The notes under the pieces are model-generated. The model ran no database searches. It was not told where the DNA came from and saw only the letters and a program-made list of their open reading frames with translations. 13,263 nt of DNA, taken from the NCBI GenBank assembly GCA_030740135.1, contig JASLXW010000056.1:1-13263 (forward strand), given 5' to 3'. Source of the stretch: Nitrospinota bacterium. Its GTDB lineage: Bacteria > UBA8248 > JACPRG01. Below, in pieces: positions 1-9,832 of this stretch. Each line of letters opens with the position of its first letter. Positions within the stretch are counted from its first letter, which is position 1. The translations under genes were made by a program, and so were the position numbers.

Positions 1-683
1 GTGGCGTTCCAATGGGAGTGCCGATTCCCCCGATATTCGCTCCGAACGGCACCGCAAGGACGATGGCCTTGTGGAACCGGTCCCCTTCAGGCAGCTTTTT
101 CAGCAGGGGACCGGTTATCGCAATCATCATGGCCGCCGTGGCGGTGTTGCTCATCCACATGCTGAAAAACGCACTGATACCCAGCAACCCGTAGATCAAC
201 AGAAGGGGTGAGCGTGTAAATGGCCGAAGCACCTTGCCGGCAATCGCCTTGTCGATGCCGTGCTTGGTGATCGCCCTGGAGAGCAGGAACCCGCCCATGA
301 ATAAGATGATGATGTCCTTGGCGAACGGATTCAGGAAGGTGCTGGCGCCCACTGGCTTCACCTGGGGCGATTGTTTCACGGCCAGACCCAGCCATCAATT
401 GGTCGGCCAGGCCGCCATAGCTCGCCAATAACAGGACCTCCAGGCCAATGACCACGAACGCGGTGGCGAACAGCGGCAAAACCGCAGTAGCCCAGAAACC
501 CGACGCAATGACGAAAATCGCGAGCGACCGGGCGGCCATCTCGTTCATGGAGTTCCGGGCGAGCCAGTAGGTCCCGATTGAAACCGCCAGGGTGGCCACG
601 ATGATCAGGGCATGTCGCACGTGGGTCCGGATGGCAGTCGCGTTGGTGGATTGAAGTGTGCTGAGCGCCATATCCCGGGACAT
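1..683 (-). pseudogene. DASS/SLC13-family anion:sodium symporter, N-terminal part, frameshifted and cut by window edge
   Basis: Members of this family import di- or tricarboxylates or sulfate with sodium across the inner membrane. Reading from the ATG at 683, the first ~100 residues give hydrophobic segments (for example HALIIVATLAVSIGTYWLA and LFATAFVVIGLEVLLLASYG). The frame then turns into non-hydrophobic sequence and stops at 87. One base over, translation recovers a typical DASS core: KDIIILFMGGFLLSRAI, then MWMSNTATAAMM with the SNT sodium-site motif, then FGANIGGIGTPIGTP at the window edge. The switch must lie between about 375 and 393, because the second frame has a TGA at about 395. 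The ATG at 683 is preferred over an upstream TTG at 803 because GAGGA sits seven bases ahead of it. The rest of the gene lies beyond base 1. Substrate is not deducible. It could be a real pseudogene or a one-base sequence error. Confidence 0.8.
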
Positions 684-872
684 GGTGTTTTCCTCGTCAA
701 CCAACGGACCGACGTTGCAGCATACGGCCCCGGCAGATCGGCGTCTCACGACATGCCTTCGGCCATCATTCGCAATGTCCAGGACACGCAAGATCGTTGC
801 CAAAGCCGCCCAGACCCACCCCCAATCTTTCTACCGCAGTCTATGCGAGCCCGGCAAACCATCCTTCAGATC

Positions 873-1676
873 CTAAAATTTCAGGACCACCCTCGCCGTC
901 TGATACATCGCGAAGCATTCCAGGGCGAAGGGGGGGAAGCCGAGGAATCCCACGATCGGCATCTCGAAGACCTTCACGTCCGAGAGGATCGGGACGGTGT
1001 AATACCATTTGGCCGTCGCCCAGAAGTTCCAGAACTCCCACAGGAACCCGCAGATCAGTCCGCCTACGAAAAGCGCCGCCATGCGCTCGTAATCGCCCTC
1101 GGCGAAGTCCCGGAACAGGCTGTCCGGCGCGTAGGCCAGGTTGATCGGCCCGAGGAAGAGAACCGTCCCCATCCAAACGAGCGCCCAAAGATAGCCGGAC
1201 GGATATACCAGCGGGACCGCCAGACAGACGAATCCGAACGTGAAGAGGACGCGCAGGGCCGCCGGCGACCAGGGCCGCGCCTTCCCCCGGCAGCGCCGGA
1301 ACCACCGGAGGGCCAGCAACAGGTCCGCCGTTACGAAGAGGCCGGGGAAAATCGTGCCGAACGCCCAGAAGTAACCGAATCCCCGCACCCAGAGATTCTC
1401 CGGCAGCCCGATGTAGTGCCAGCCCTGCATCCCGTGATTGTAAAACTCGTAAATGAGCCACGAGATGATCGAGATGGGAATCAGACGCCAGAATTCGCTT
1501 CTGCGCGTCGTCAGCCAGGAGCTCCCTTTGATCCGGAAGACAACGGCGTCGACCAGAAGGATGTATCCCGTCCAAACCACGGGCGTCATGTTGGCGGCGA
1601 TCACGGGATCGCCCGCGAACAGAAGGGCCTCGGCCGAAACGAGGATGGCGAGGCCGATCCAACCGTAAAGCCTCAA
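873..1676 (-). CDS. Multi-pass membrane protein with internal duplication, function unknown
   Basis: This 267-residue protein is almost entirely hydrophobic helices separated by short polar loops, so it is an integral membrane protein. I do not recognise a named family. Two halves resemble each other. Residues ~33-112 have W35-T-G, then E77-F-Y-N80 and W86-H-Y88. Residues ~166-251 have W168-M-G, then E214-F-W-N217 and W224-Y-Y226. Both halves continue into a Gly/Phe/Pro-rich segment (AFGTIFPG and GFLGFPPF). The halves are joined by a basic loop (RWFRRCRGKAR, residues 124-134), likely cytoplasmic by the positive-inside rule. The start is TTG at 1676: AAGGA lies seven bases upstream, and TGATAA in the same frame just upstream excludes a longer start. 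It begins 26 bases after the preceding small gene, so it is the last gene of the alaS operon. Glu/Asn/Trp-rich repeat cores could line a binding pocket, but that is inference. Confidence 0.8.
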   Translation of the reverse strand: MRLYGWIGLAILVSAEALLFAGDPVIAANMTPVVWTGYILLVDAVVFRIKGSSWLTTRRSEFWRLIPISIISWLIYEFYNHGMQGWHYIGLPENLWVRGFGYFWAFGTIFPGLFVTADLLLALRWFRRCRGKARPWSPAALRVLFTFGFVCLAVPLVYPSGYLWALVWMGTVLFLGPINLAYAPDSLFRDFAEGDYERMAALFVGGLICGFLWEFWNFWATAKWYYTVPILSDVKVFEMPIVGFLGFPPFALECFAMYQTARVVLKF

Positions 1677-1702
1677 TTCATCTTCCTTGGATTATCAGGT
1701 CT

Positions 1703-1987
1703 TCATAGGCAGGGAATCGGAAACAGACGGTCCACGTCGCCATGGGTTTTGAGCCCGACGGCTTCCCGCTGAACAATCAGGTGATGCCGACAGCGGTGCG
1801 CCCGTTTTACCGCGCGGCGGTAATCCCTGAATTGAAGAAGCGTTTCCGGGGCTTCCGTCCACGCGGACTCCAACTCCCGGAGCCGCTCGACAGCGGTGCG
1901 CAGCTTCCTTCCCGTCCGGCCGAGCGCCGCGGCCTTCTCCCGCTCGATCTCGATCTCGACCGCGAGGGGCTTGTCGATTACGTCCAC
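1703..1987 (-). CDS. Small conserved-looking hypothetical protein (94 aa)
   Basis: A 94-residue soluble protein with no signal peptide or membrane segment. Its central part (residues ~12-70) is charged and looks helical, with EIEIEREKAAAL, RKLRTAVERLRELES and FRDYRRAVKRAHRCRHHL. The C-terminal end, REAVGLKTHGDVDRLFPIP, has the look of a conserved tail, but I cannot attach it to a named domain. The start is GTG at 1987, with GGAGGG about eleven bases upstream. That spacing is long but acceptable. It lies 33 bases after the cysteine-containing gene and 26 bases before the membrane-protein gene, so it sits inside the alaS operon. It is probably real because it fills an otherwise exact gap in a tightly packed operon. 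It may bind a protein or nucleic-acid partner, but nothing in the sequence proves this. Confidence 0.6.
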   Translation of the reverse strand: MDVIDKPLAVEIEIEREKAAALGRTGRKLRTAVERLRELESAWTEAPETLLQFRDYRRAVKRAHRCRHHLIVQREAVGLKTHGDVDRLFPIPCL

Positions 1988-2020
1988 GGATGAAAACTCC
2001 CTCCAGGAAGGCCCCCGCGC

Positions 2021-2617
2021 TCAAACCAGCTCGATGATCTCTTCGCAATACGGGGCGTGGGGCCGAATGGCCCGGTAATTGCGCCGAAACCGCAGGCCCG
2101 GGTGGATCCGTCCGAGGAGATCGTTCACCGGCCGCTCGTAGACGGCCTTGCAGACATGCCGGGTGTCCAGCCCCAGGTCGGCGCACGCGTGGTGGACGGG
2201 GCAAAAGTTGTAGGACCGGATGACCAGCTTGCGGTCCGAGCGCTCGACGATGGGAACCTCTTCGGGGTCCAGGCCCAGGTACTCGATGTAAAAGATCCGG
2301 TAGGCCCGGTCCAGGACCGGGAGCCGCTCCGCGTCCTGACCGGCCAGCCTCTCCCGGTTGGCCTCCCACCACCGGAGCCGCTTTCGCGACACCTCATCCT
2401 CCCGCTTGGAGAAGGCCGCCGCCCCTTCCCCGGCCAGGCGCGCGAGCCGGTCCGTCTCTTTTCGGATCTCGCGCCGCTCCAATCCGGGGCGGCCCGCTTC
2501 ATCGCCTTCTTGCGGGAGGATTTCCGACAAAGCCCAACGTCTCTTCGCCCGGACCCGGATTGGTCGCTTGCAGAGTTCGGGGCCGGCGTCCATTTCGCCG
2601 GAGGAGCCGCCAACCAC
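2021..2617 (-). CDS. Cysteine-containing hypothetical protein, resembles L-2-amino-thiazoline-4-carboxylate hydrolase family tail
   Basis: 198 residues. The N-terminal half is charged and helical (residues ~46-95, ERREIRKETDRLARL onward). The C-terminal half (residues ~103-197) looks like a folded domain with four cysteines: C139 and C145 in FCPVHHAC, C156 in DTRHVCK, and C191 in APYCEEI. Between them are LGLDTR and HPGLRFRRNY. The order Cys - LG - Cys - Pro.LR..R - Cys-acidic recalls proteins annotated as L-2-amino-thiazoline-4-carboxylic acid hydrolase. This resemblance is from memory and uncertain, and the clustered Cys/His residues could equally bind a metal. The start is GTG at 2617, three bases after the alaS stop. 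Its ribosome site AAGGGTG overlaps the last alaS codons, which points to translational coupling. An in-frame ATG at 2593 has a poorer site. The alaS linkage may reflect a role in alanine or cysteine metabolism or tRNA quality control, which is inference. Confidence 0.72.
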   Translation of the reverse strand: MVGGSSGEMDAGPELCKRPIRVRAKRRWALSEILPQEGDEAGRPGLERREIRKETDRLARLAGEGAAAFSKREDEVSRKRLRWWEANRERLAGQDAERLPVLDRAYRIFYIEYLGLDPEEVPIVERSDRKLVIRSYNFCPVHHACADLGLDTRHVCKAVYERPVNDLLGRIHPGLRFRRNYRAIRPHAPYCEEIIELV

Positions 2618-2620
2618 GGT

Positions 2621-5293
<2,673 letters not shown>

Positions 5294-5352
5294 TTTCGCA
5301 CCTCTACGGGATTCGTCTTCGCACGGATCTCAAGGCATTCCGCATCTTCTCC

Positions 5353-5381
5353 AAGATAGGGCACATGTCGGGCGCGGACAA
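5353..5381 (-). promoter_or_regulatory. Candidate sigma-70 promoter for the alaS operon
   Basis: On the minus strand, TTGTCC (plus 5376-5381) is followed after exactly 17 bases by TATCTT (plus 5353-5358). Each hexamer matches four of six consensus bases. Transcription would begin near 5346, giving a leader of roughly 50 bases before the TTG start of alaS. The gap between the receiver gene and alaS (5294-5520) is the only sizeable one here, which supports a promoter in it. I see no T-box or other leader structure. Confidence 0.4.
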
Positions 5382-5520
5382 GGAGAAGCGGCCAGGGTTG
5401 AGAGATTTGTGCGCGAAATTTACCGGATGAAACGTTTATCCGTGAGAAGGACTTCCCGCGGAGGTGAGAATGGGAGGTCGATGGGAGGAATCACGGACGG
5501 GAGATTGTCCCGCCCCATCA

Positions 5521-5976
5521 TCAAGCCTCACCGTTGAGTTGGGGCGACTCCACCAAGGAAAAAAATCGGGCGAGGGTCTGCACCATTTCGACGAGCCTGC
5601 CGTATTCAACCGGTTTGACGAGATAGTTGCTGCAACCCAGTTTGTAATAAAGGTTGATTTCTTTTGGATCATCGGTCGTCGTCAGCATCGTCACCGGCAG
5701 CTTTTTGAGCTCTTCCTTGTTCTTGATTTCCTTAAGGGTTTCGATGTCGCTCATCCCGGGAAGGCCGATGTCCAATAACATCTGGTATGAGCTCCCCGGC
5801 TCGCGATTGATCCCCTCCGCGTTCCGAAGGAGAAACACCAGGGCCTCTTCGCCGTCCCCGAAGGCCTGGATTTCGTTTTCCAACCCGGCCCGTCTCAGGT
5901 TGCGCTCGATTAAATCCCGGTGCGCCGGCTCATCTTCCACAATCAGGATTACACAATCAGTCTTCATTTGTGTCAT
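5521..5976 (-). CDS. Single-domain response regulator (receiver only, Rcp1-like)
   Basis: A stand-alone CheY-type receiver of 151 residues with no DNA-binding or enzymatic output domain. It would accept phosphate from a histidine kinase and act by protein contact or as a relay step. The acidic pocket is E14-D15, the phospho-acceptor is D69 (LLDIGLPGM), the switch Thr region is T99-T101, and the conserved lysine is K121 (LVKPVEYG). Length and the LLRN...LKKLP layout resemble Rcp1-type partners of phytochrome-like kinases. After D69 the usual Asp-Gly (GMDG) reads Ser-Asp (GMSDIE), a small departure. The ATG at 5976 overlaps the kinase 3' end by 20 bases, so the two are co-transcribed and probably translationally coupled. 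A GGGGGG run lies about 12 bases upstream. An ATG at 5967 is the alternative; starts further upstream (to 6084) only read shadow sequence of the kinase gene. Confidence 0.92.
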   Translation of the reverse strand: MTQMKTDCVILIVEDEPAHRDLIERNLRRAGLENEIQAFGDGEEALVFLLRNAEGINREPGSSYQMLLDIGLPGMSDIETLKEIKNKEELKKLPVTMLTTTDDPKEINLYYKLGCSNYLVKPVEYGRLVEMVQTLARFFSLVESPQLNGEA

Positions 5977-8692
5977 GCTTCGATTTATCCCCCCCAGGTA
6001 AAATGACGTAGAAAGCGTTGCCTTCACCGGGGTCCGATTCACCCCAGATTTTCCCATTATGCCGGGCAACGATCTGACGTGCAATTGTCAGGCCAAGGCC
6101 CTCCCCCTGCACGTCGGATTTCTTCAGCCGGTGAAAAATCCTCTCCGAGAGGTCGGGGCGGACTCCGATGCCGTTGTCTTTCACGCAATAGACGGAGCTT
6201 CCCTCCTCTTCCCGGGCCGATATGTCGATGACGGGGGGCCGCGAAGGGTCCCGGTATTTCAGGGCGTTATCCACAAGGTTGGAAAAAACCTGTGTGATCG
6301 GGGTGGTATCGCCCCGACAAGGCGGCAGGTTTTCAACTCGCAAGTCCGCGCCTGTTTCATGGATTTGGTCGTTAAGGGATTCCGCGATTTCGGCCATCAT
6401 CGCGTTCATATCGAGACGGTCCACGCTGACGGTGGCTTTTCCCAGCCTGGACACCCGCAACAGGCCCCTGAGCAGGGAGTCAATCCGACTCGCGCCGGAT
6501 TGAATATGGTGGAGGAACTCGGGGATCTTTTCCTCGAGCGCCGAAAGGAGCTCCTTTTTGACGGCCCCATCCACGCCCATCCCGTTAAGCGTGGACTGTA
6601 GGGCTTGGCAAGTCTCGGCCAGCTCTTCGCCGTAGCCTTGAATGGTGACCAGCGGGGAGCGCAAGTCATGGGACGCGACGTGGACGATGGTTTCCAGCTC
6701 CTTGTTCTTTTCCCCCAACTCCCGGTTGAGGTCTTGAAGCGCCTCGTCGGCCTGCTTGCGGTCGGTGATGTCCCGGACGAAGCTGAAGATGTATTCCTTG
6801 CCCGCGAATTCCAGGTAATTGGCGGATATCTCGACCGAGAGGAGTCTTCCGTCCTTCGTCAGGTGAAACGTTTCAAACGTCATGAAACCCTTACGCTTGA
6901 CCCTCTCCCAGTTGTCCGGGAAGGTTCTCCCGGAAGCCCCCGGATCGATATCCGGCACCCGCATGGAGAGCAATTCCTCCCGGGAATATCCCAGGTGGTT
7001 GCACGCCGCTTCATTGACATAAAGGAACCGGCCGTCCGGCCCGATCCAGCAAGTGGCGTCCCCCGCCCGCTCGATGGAAAATTGTGTGAGCTTCAGGGCC
7101 TCTTCCGACCGTTTGCGCTCGGTGATGTCGCGGACCACGGCCACCGCGTAATCGCGGTTTTCGAAGGTCTGAAGAGAAACCGACACCTCAACGGGGAGAG
7201 AAGTTCCGTCTTTGCGGCGGTGAACATTTTCTTCCATGATCAGTGTCTTGCCCGTTTCTCTAAGGCGCCGAACATGGGCTTGCCACTGTTCAGGGGTTTG
7301 AATTTTGTGGGCCACCTCAATATCTTTGGCTCCGCGAACGAGCAGTTCGTCGCGTGAGTATCCCAGCATGCGGCACGCGGTGTCGTTCACATCCACGAAA
7401 TCACCGGTTTCCGCATCTATGATGTAGAATGCTTCACCTGTCTGATCGAGAATCGTCCGAAATCTTTCAAGCGCAAGCTCGGCCCGTTTCCGCTCGGTGA
7501 TGTCGCGGTGGATCCCACTGATTCCGGCTATTCTTCCCCTTGGGTCTTTGATGGCGGACGCTGTAATGGAGACATCGACCGGAGTCCCGTCCTTTCTTCG
7601 TCGAACGACCTCAAAGGGCGTGACCGATTCCCCGGCCATGAGCCGCCGCCAAAGCCCTTTGAACTCCCTCTCCCCCCCCGGACAGATCCGGGTGATGTGC
7701 TCTCCGAGCAACTCTTCTTCGGAGTAGCCGTAAATGGTTTTCGCACCAGGGTTCCATGAAGTGATTCGCCCGTCCAAATCCACCGTGATGATCCCGTCGG
7801 CGGCGCTTCGGACGAACCTGTCCAGGCGCTCGCCGGTCTCGCGGACCCTGGCGAAAAGCTCCGCATTCCGGATCGCGGCGCCCAAGTGATCGGCCACCCA
7901 GCGCAAAAGCTGAATGTGTTCGTCCCCGAAGGCGTCCACCGCTTCAGCCGCAACGTTCAAAAACCCGACGCACTCTCTCTGGATGACAATCGGTGTGTTC
8001 ATGATGGACCGGAGGCCCTCCGCCTCCAGGACCCGGCTTCTGGGATGGGGGTCCTCGCGTGTATCGGGAATGTAGATGGGTTCCAGGGTTCGCAGGATCT
8101 CTTCGAAGCGGGTCCCTTCCAGGTTCGCGGGCGACACCCGGAGCTGTCTTTTCTTGACGTCGTCTACGGATGAGATTTGCGAGATCTCCCGCTTGTCCGC
8201 GTCCAGGATGAACAGGCTGGCCCGATCACAGGGAACCACCCGCTTGACCTGCCGGGCGGTGATTTGGAACAGCTCGTCCAGGTCCAGGGTGGCGTTGATG
8301 GCCCTGGAGATCTCGTCCAGGACTTCAAGCGTCGTCGCCCGCCCCCGGGCCTCCGTCAGCAACCGCGAGTTTTCGATGGCGATGGCCGCGTGAGCGGCCA
8401 GACTCGACATGGCGTTGAGGGTCGCCTCGGAAAATTCCCGGGGCGTCGGGGTGATGCAGGTGAGGGCGCCGATGACCCGTCCCTGGAAGCGCATGGGAAT
8501 TCCCAGGTAGGAGCCGATAGGGTCGTCCCGGTCTATTTCGAGATCCACCCATTTGGGGTCCTTCACGGCCTCGCGCAGATAGATCCGCTCCCCGCTTTCG
8601 ATCACGTCTCGCATGATGCCCTTCTCGTCCTCGAAAATCACTTCTCCGGCGGCAGGCGCGCCTGATGGATTAATCCCGGCGCGGCAGAGCAC
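5957..8692 (-). CDS. Multi-sensor histidine kinase, intact C-terminal portion (GAF-GAF-PAS-PAS-PAS-HisKA-HATPase)
   Basis: 911 open codons encode a soluble sensor kinase. In order: the C-terminal part of a GAF domain (residues ~1-112), a full GAF (~118-280), three PAS/PAC units (~285-405, 408-528, 532-650, each ending in RDIT[ED]RK), a HisKA dimerisation domain with the phospho-acceptor H675 in VASHDLRSP, and a HATPase_c domain with N-box N805/N809, G1 DNGIG at 839-843 and G2 GEGLGL at 863-868. No membrane segment is seen, so it senses cytoplasmic cues such as small ligands, redox state or light. It overlaps the receiver gene downstream, its likely phosphotransfer partner. The GTG at 8692 is simply the first start codon after the last in-frame stop. 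It falls inside a GAF domain, although GAGAGGA lies five bases upstream. The native gene very probably began near 9832 in the same frame, and the N-terminal sensors are given as a separate interrupted entry. Confidence 0.85.
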   Translation of the reverse strand: MLCRAGINPSGAPAAGEVIFEDEKGIMRDVIESGERIYLREAVKDPKWVDLEIDRDDPIGSYLGIPMRFQGRVIGALTCITPTPREFSEATLNAMSSLAAHAAIAIENSRLLTEARGRATTLEVLDEISRAINATLDLDELFQITARQVKRVVPCDRASLFILDADKREISQISSVDDVKKRQLRVSPANLEGTRFEEILRTLEPIYIPDTREDPHPRSRVLEAEGLRSIMNTPIVIQRECVGFLNVAAEAVDAFGDEHIQLLRWVADHLGAAIRNAELFARVRETGERLDRFVRSAADGIITVDLDGRITSWNPGAKTIYGYSEEELLGEHITRICPGGEREFKGLWRRLMAGESVTPFEVVRRRKDGTPVDVSITASAIKDPRGRIAGISGIHRDITERKRAELALERFRTILDQTGEAFYIIDAETGDFVDVNDTACRMLGYSRDELLVRGAKDIEVAHKIQTPEQWQAHVRRLRETGKTLIMEENVHRRKDGTSLPVEVSVSLQTFENRDYAVAVVRDITERKRSEEALKLTQFSIERAGDATCWIGPDGRFLYVNEAACNHLGYSREELLSMRVPDIDPGASGRTFPDNWERVKRKGFMTFETFHLTKDGRLLSVEISANYLEFAGKEYIFSFVRDITDRKQADEALQDLNRELGEKNKELETIVHVASHDLRSPLVTIQGYGEELAETCQALQSTLNGMGVDGAVKKELLSALEEKIPEFLHHIQSGASRIDSLLRGLLRVSRLGKATVSVDRLDMNAMMAEIAESLNDQIHETGADLRVENLPPCRGDTTPITQVFSNLVDNALKYRDPSRPPVIDISAREEEGSSVYCVKDNGIGVRPDLSERIFHRLKKSDVQGEGLGLTIARQIVARHNGKIWGESDPGEGNAFYVILPGGDKSKHDTNED
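5967..5983. repeat. Short repeat at the receiver start codon (copy 1)
   Basis: The sequence TTTGTGTCATGCTTCGA (plus strand) matches 16 of 17 bases of a copy at 10987-11003. On the minus strand both copies contain an ATG (TCGAAGCATGAC) that can start a regulatory gene. In a window this size such a match could be chance, but the shared position at two ATGs is unusual. Confidence 0.3.
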
Positions 8693-9832
8693 CTGGTTCC
8701 TCTCGGGTTCTCGAAGCCAAACCTCGACAAATGAGGCGTCCGTCAGCCTTTTTCCCGCTTGAAGGATAGAGGAAAGAACCTTGTCCAGGTCCAGCGAAGA
8801 GGTGATCGTTTGCGACGACTCGTCCAGCGCGACGAGATCGCGGTAATTCTCTTGAGCCGTCTGGTAAAGCCCGGCCTTTTCAATGGCGACCGCGGCGTGG
8901 CCGGCCAGCGATTCGAGGAGGCGGAGGTCGGATTAGGTGAAGTAGTCCGGCTTTTGCACAAAGCACCCGACAAATCCCCGGGCTTCCCCGGAGACAAGGA
9001 GCGGAACGCAGAGATAGGAGTGTACGTCTTGCGCTTTGGCCCATTCGGGCTCTATCCAGCGGGGGTCGTTATGAACATCCGGGACGATGGCGGCCTCCCC
9101 ATGCCGGACGACCCATCCCCCAAGCCCGACCCCCCGCTTCAGAAGGGGGGGAGCGCCGGTGGATCCGGGGGGGAGGGGGATGGCCCCGTGGAAGGCGCGT
9201 CATCGCAGCGAGTCGGTTTCATTCTCAAGGAGAAAGATCTCCGAGTAGAGGCCCCCCAGAAGGTCCACCGTCGCCTTCGCGACGGCGTCCAAGACCTCGG
9301 ACAAATCAAGGCTCGAGGAAACCTGAAGCGTCAGATCGTGAAGCCTGTTCAGCCGCCGGGAGGACTCTCTTTCTCCGGCATAGAGACGGCCGTTCTCGAT
9401 GGCGATGCCGGCCAGGTCGGCGAACGGCCGGATGGCGGATTTTTCCTCTTCCGAAATTTCCCGGACTTCATTGAAATAGAGCATCAGACGCCCTTGGACC
9501 CTATCGCCGGAAAAAAGCGGAAACCCGACGAGGGATTGGATGCCTTCGGCTTTGAGCGCGGCCCTCGCGGGTTTTAATTTCGGATCCGTCCTTGCGGCGG
9601 ACGCGAAAAAGATCACCGGCTCCTCAAGATGACGGCTGAGGGGCAGTTCCTTTCATTTTTTGGCAATTGTGTCGAGATAATCCCGCGAGAGCCCGACGGA
9701 CACCTCGCATCGGAAGGTGTCTTCGCCGGGGTCGTAGACGTAAATCGCGGCCCTGTCGGCGTTCAAAAGGCGGCTGCTCTGGGTGACAATCCGCTCCAGA
9801 AGCCCGAATAAGGAGCCGTCCATCGAGGGCAT
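8693..9832 (-). pseudogene. N-terminal GAF region of the histidine kinase, interrupted by three in-frame stops
   Basis: The kinase reading frame continues upstream of 8692 without any frameshift for 380 more codons, encoding GAF sequence broken by TGA at 9655-9653, TGA at 9202-9200 and TAA at 8935-8933. GAF1 starts LLERIVTQSSRLLNADRAA, crosses the first TGA (IAKK*KELPLSRHLEEPV) and ends PFADLAGIAIENGRLYAGE. GAF2 starts VSSSLDLSEVLDAVAKAT, crosses the second TGA (SLR*RAFHGAI) and the TAA (YFT*SDLRLLESLAGHAAV). GAF3 then begins (SSLDLDKVLSSILQ) and continues past 8692. The probable original start is ATG at 9832, six to seven bases after a G-run. A GTG at 9838 is possible, and TAG closes the frame just upstream. 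Because the flanking domain sequence is otherwise normal, this is either recent nonsense decay, sequence error or, less likely, readthrough. TGA ends other intact genes here, so a changed code is unlikely. Confidence 0.8.
9113..9183. repeat. G/C-tract imperfect palindrome inside the kinase GAF2 coding region
   Basis: Perfect 9-base outer arms CCATCCCCC (9113-9121) and GGGGGATGG (9175-9183) enclose a second pair, CCCCCCGCTTC (9130-9140) and GAAGGGGGG (9142-9150), the latter with one unpaired base. The right half encodes the proline/glycine-rich stretch PLPPGSTGAPPLLK, which looks like an addition ahead of the normal GAF motif GVGLGGWVV. It resembles the REP-like G-tract palindromes seen between genes in some bacteria, but I see only this one copy in the window. 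Confidence 0.5.

Noticed and set aside
684..872. Extra small gene or RNA between the membrane protein and the DASS gene
   Set aside because: No frame with a ribosome site and protein-like composition; the palindrome TCCTAAAATTTCAGGA near the membrane-protein stop has no T-tract and no loop.
612..1772. 386-codon open frame on the plus strand
   Set aside because: It is antisense to the well-supported membrane protein. Its product is proline/arginine/glutamate-rich with no domain, as expected from a GC-rich shadow.
5400..5520. Terminator hairpin between the receiver gene and alaS
   Set aside because: Short inverted repeats are present (CGGGA/TCCCG and CGGAT/ATCCG), but neither is followed by a T-tract.
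9200..9655. UGA as selenocysteine or as a sense codon (altered code)
   Set aside because: Intact genes in the window (alaS, sigma, anti-sigma, small protein) end in TGA, the third interrupting codon is TAA, and neither UGA sits in a redox motif.
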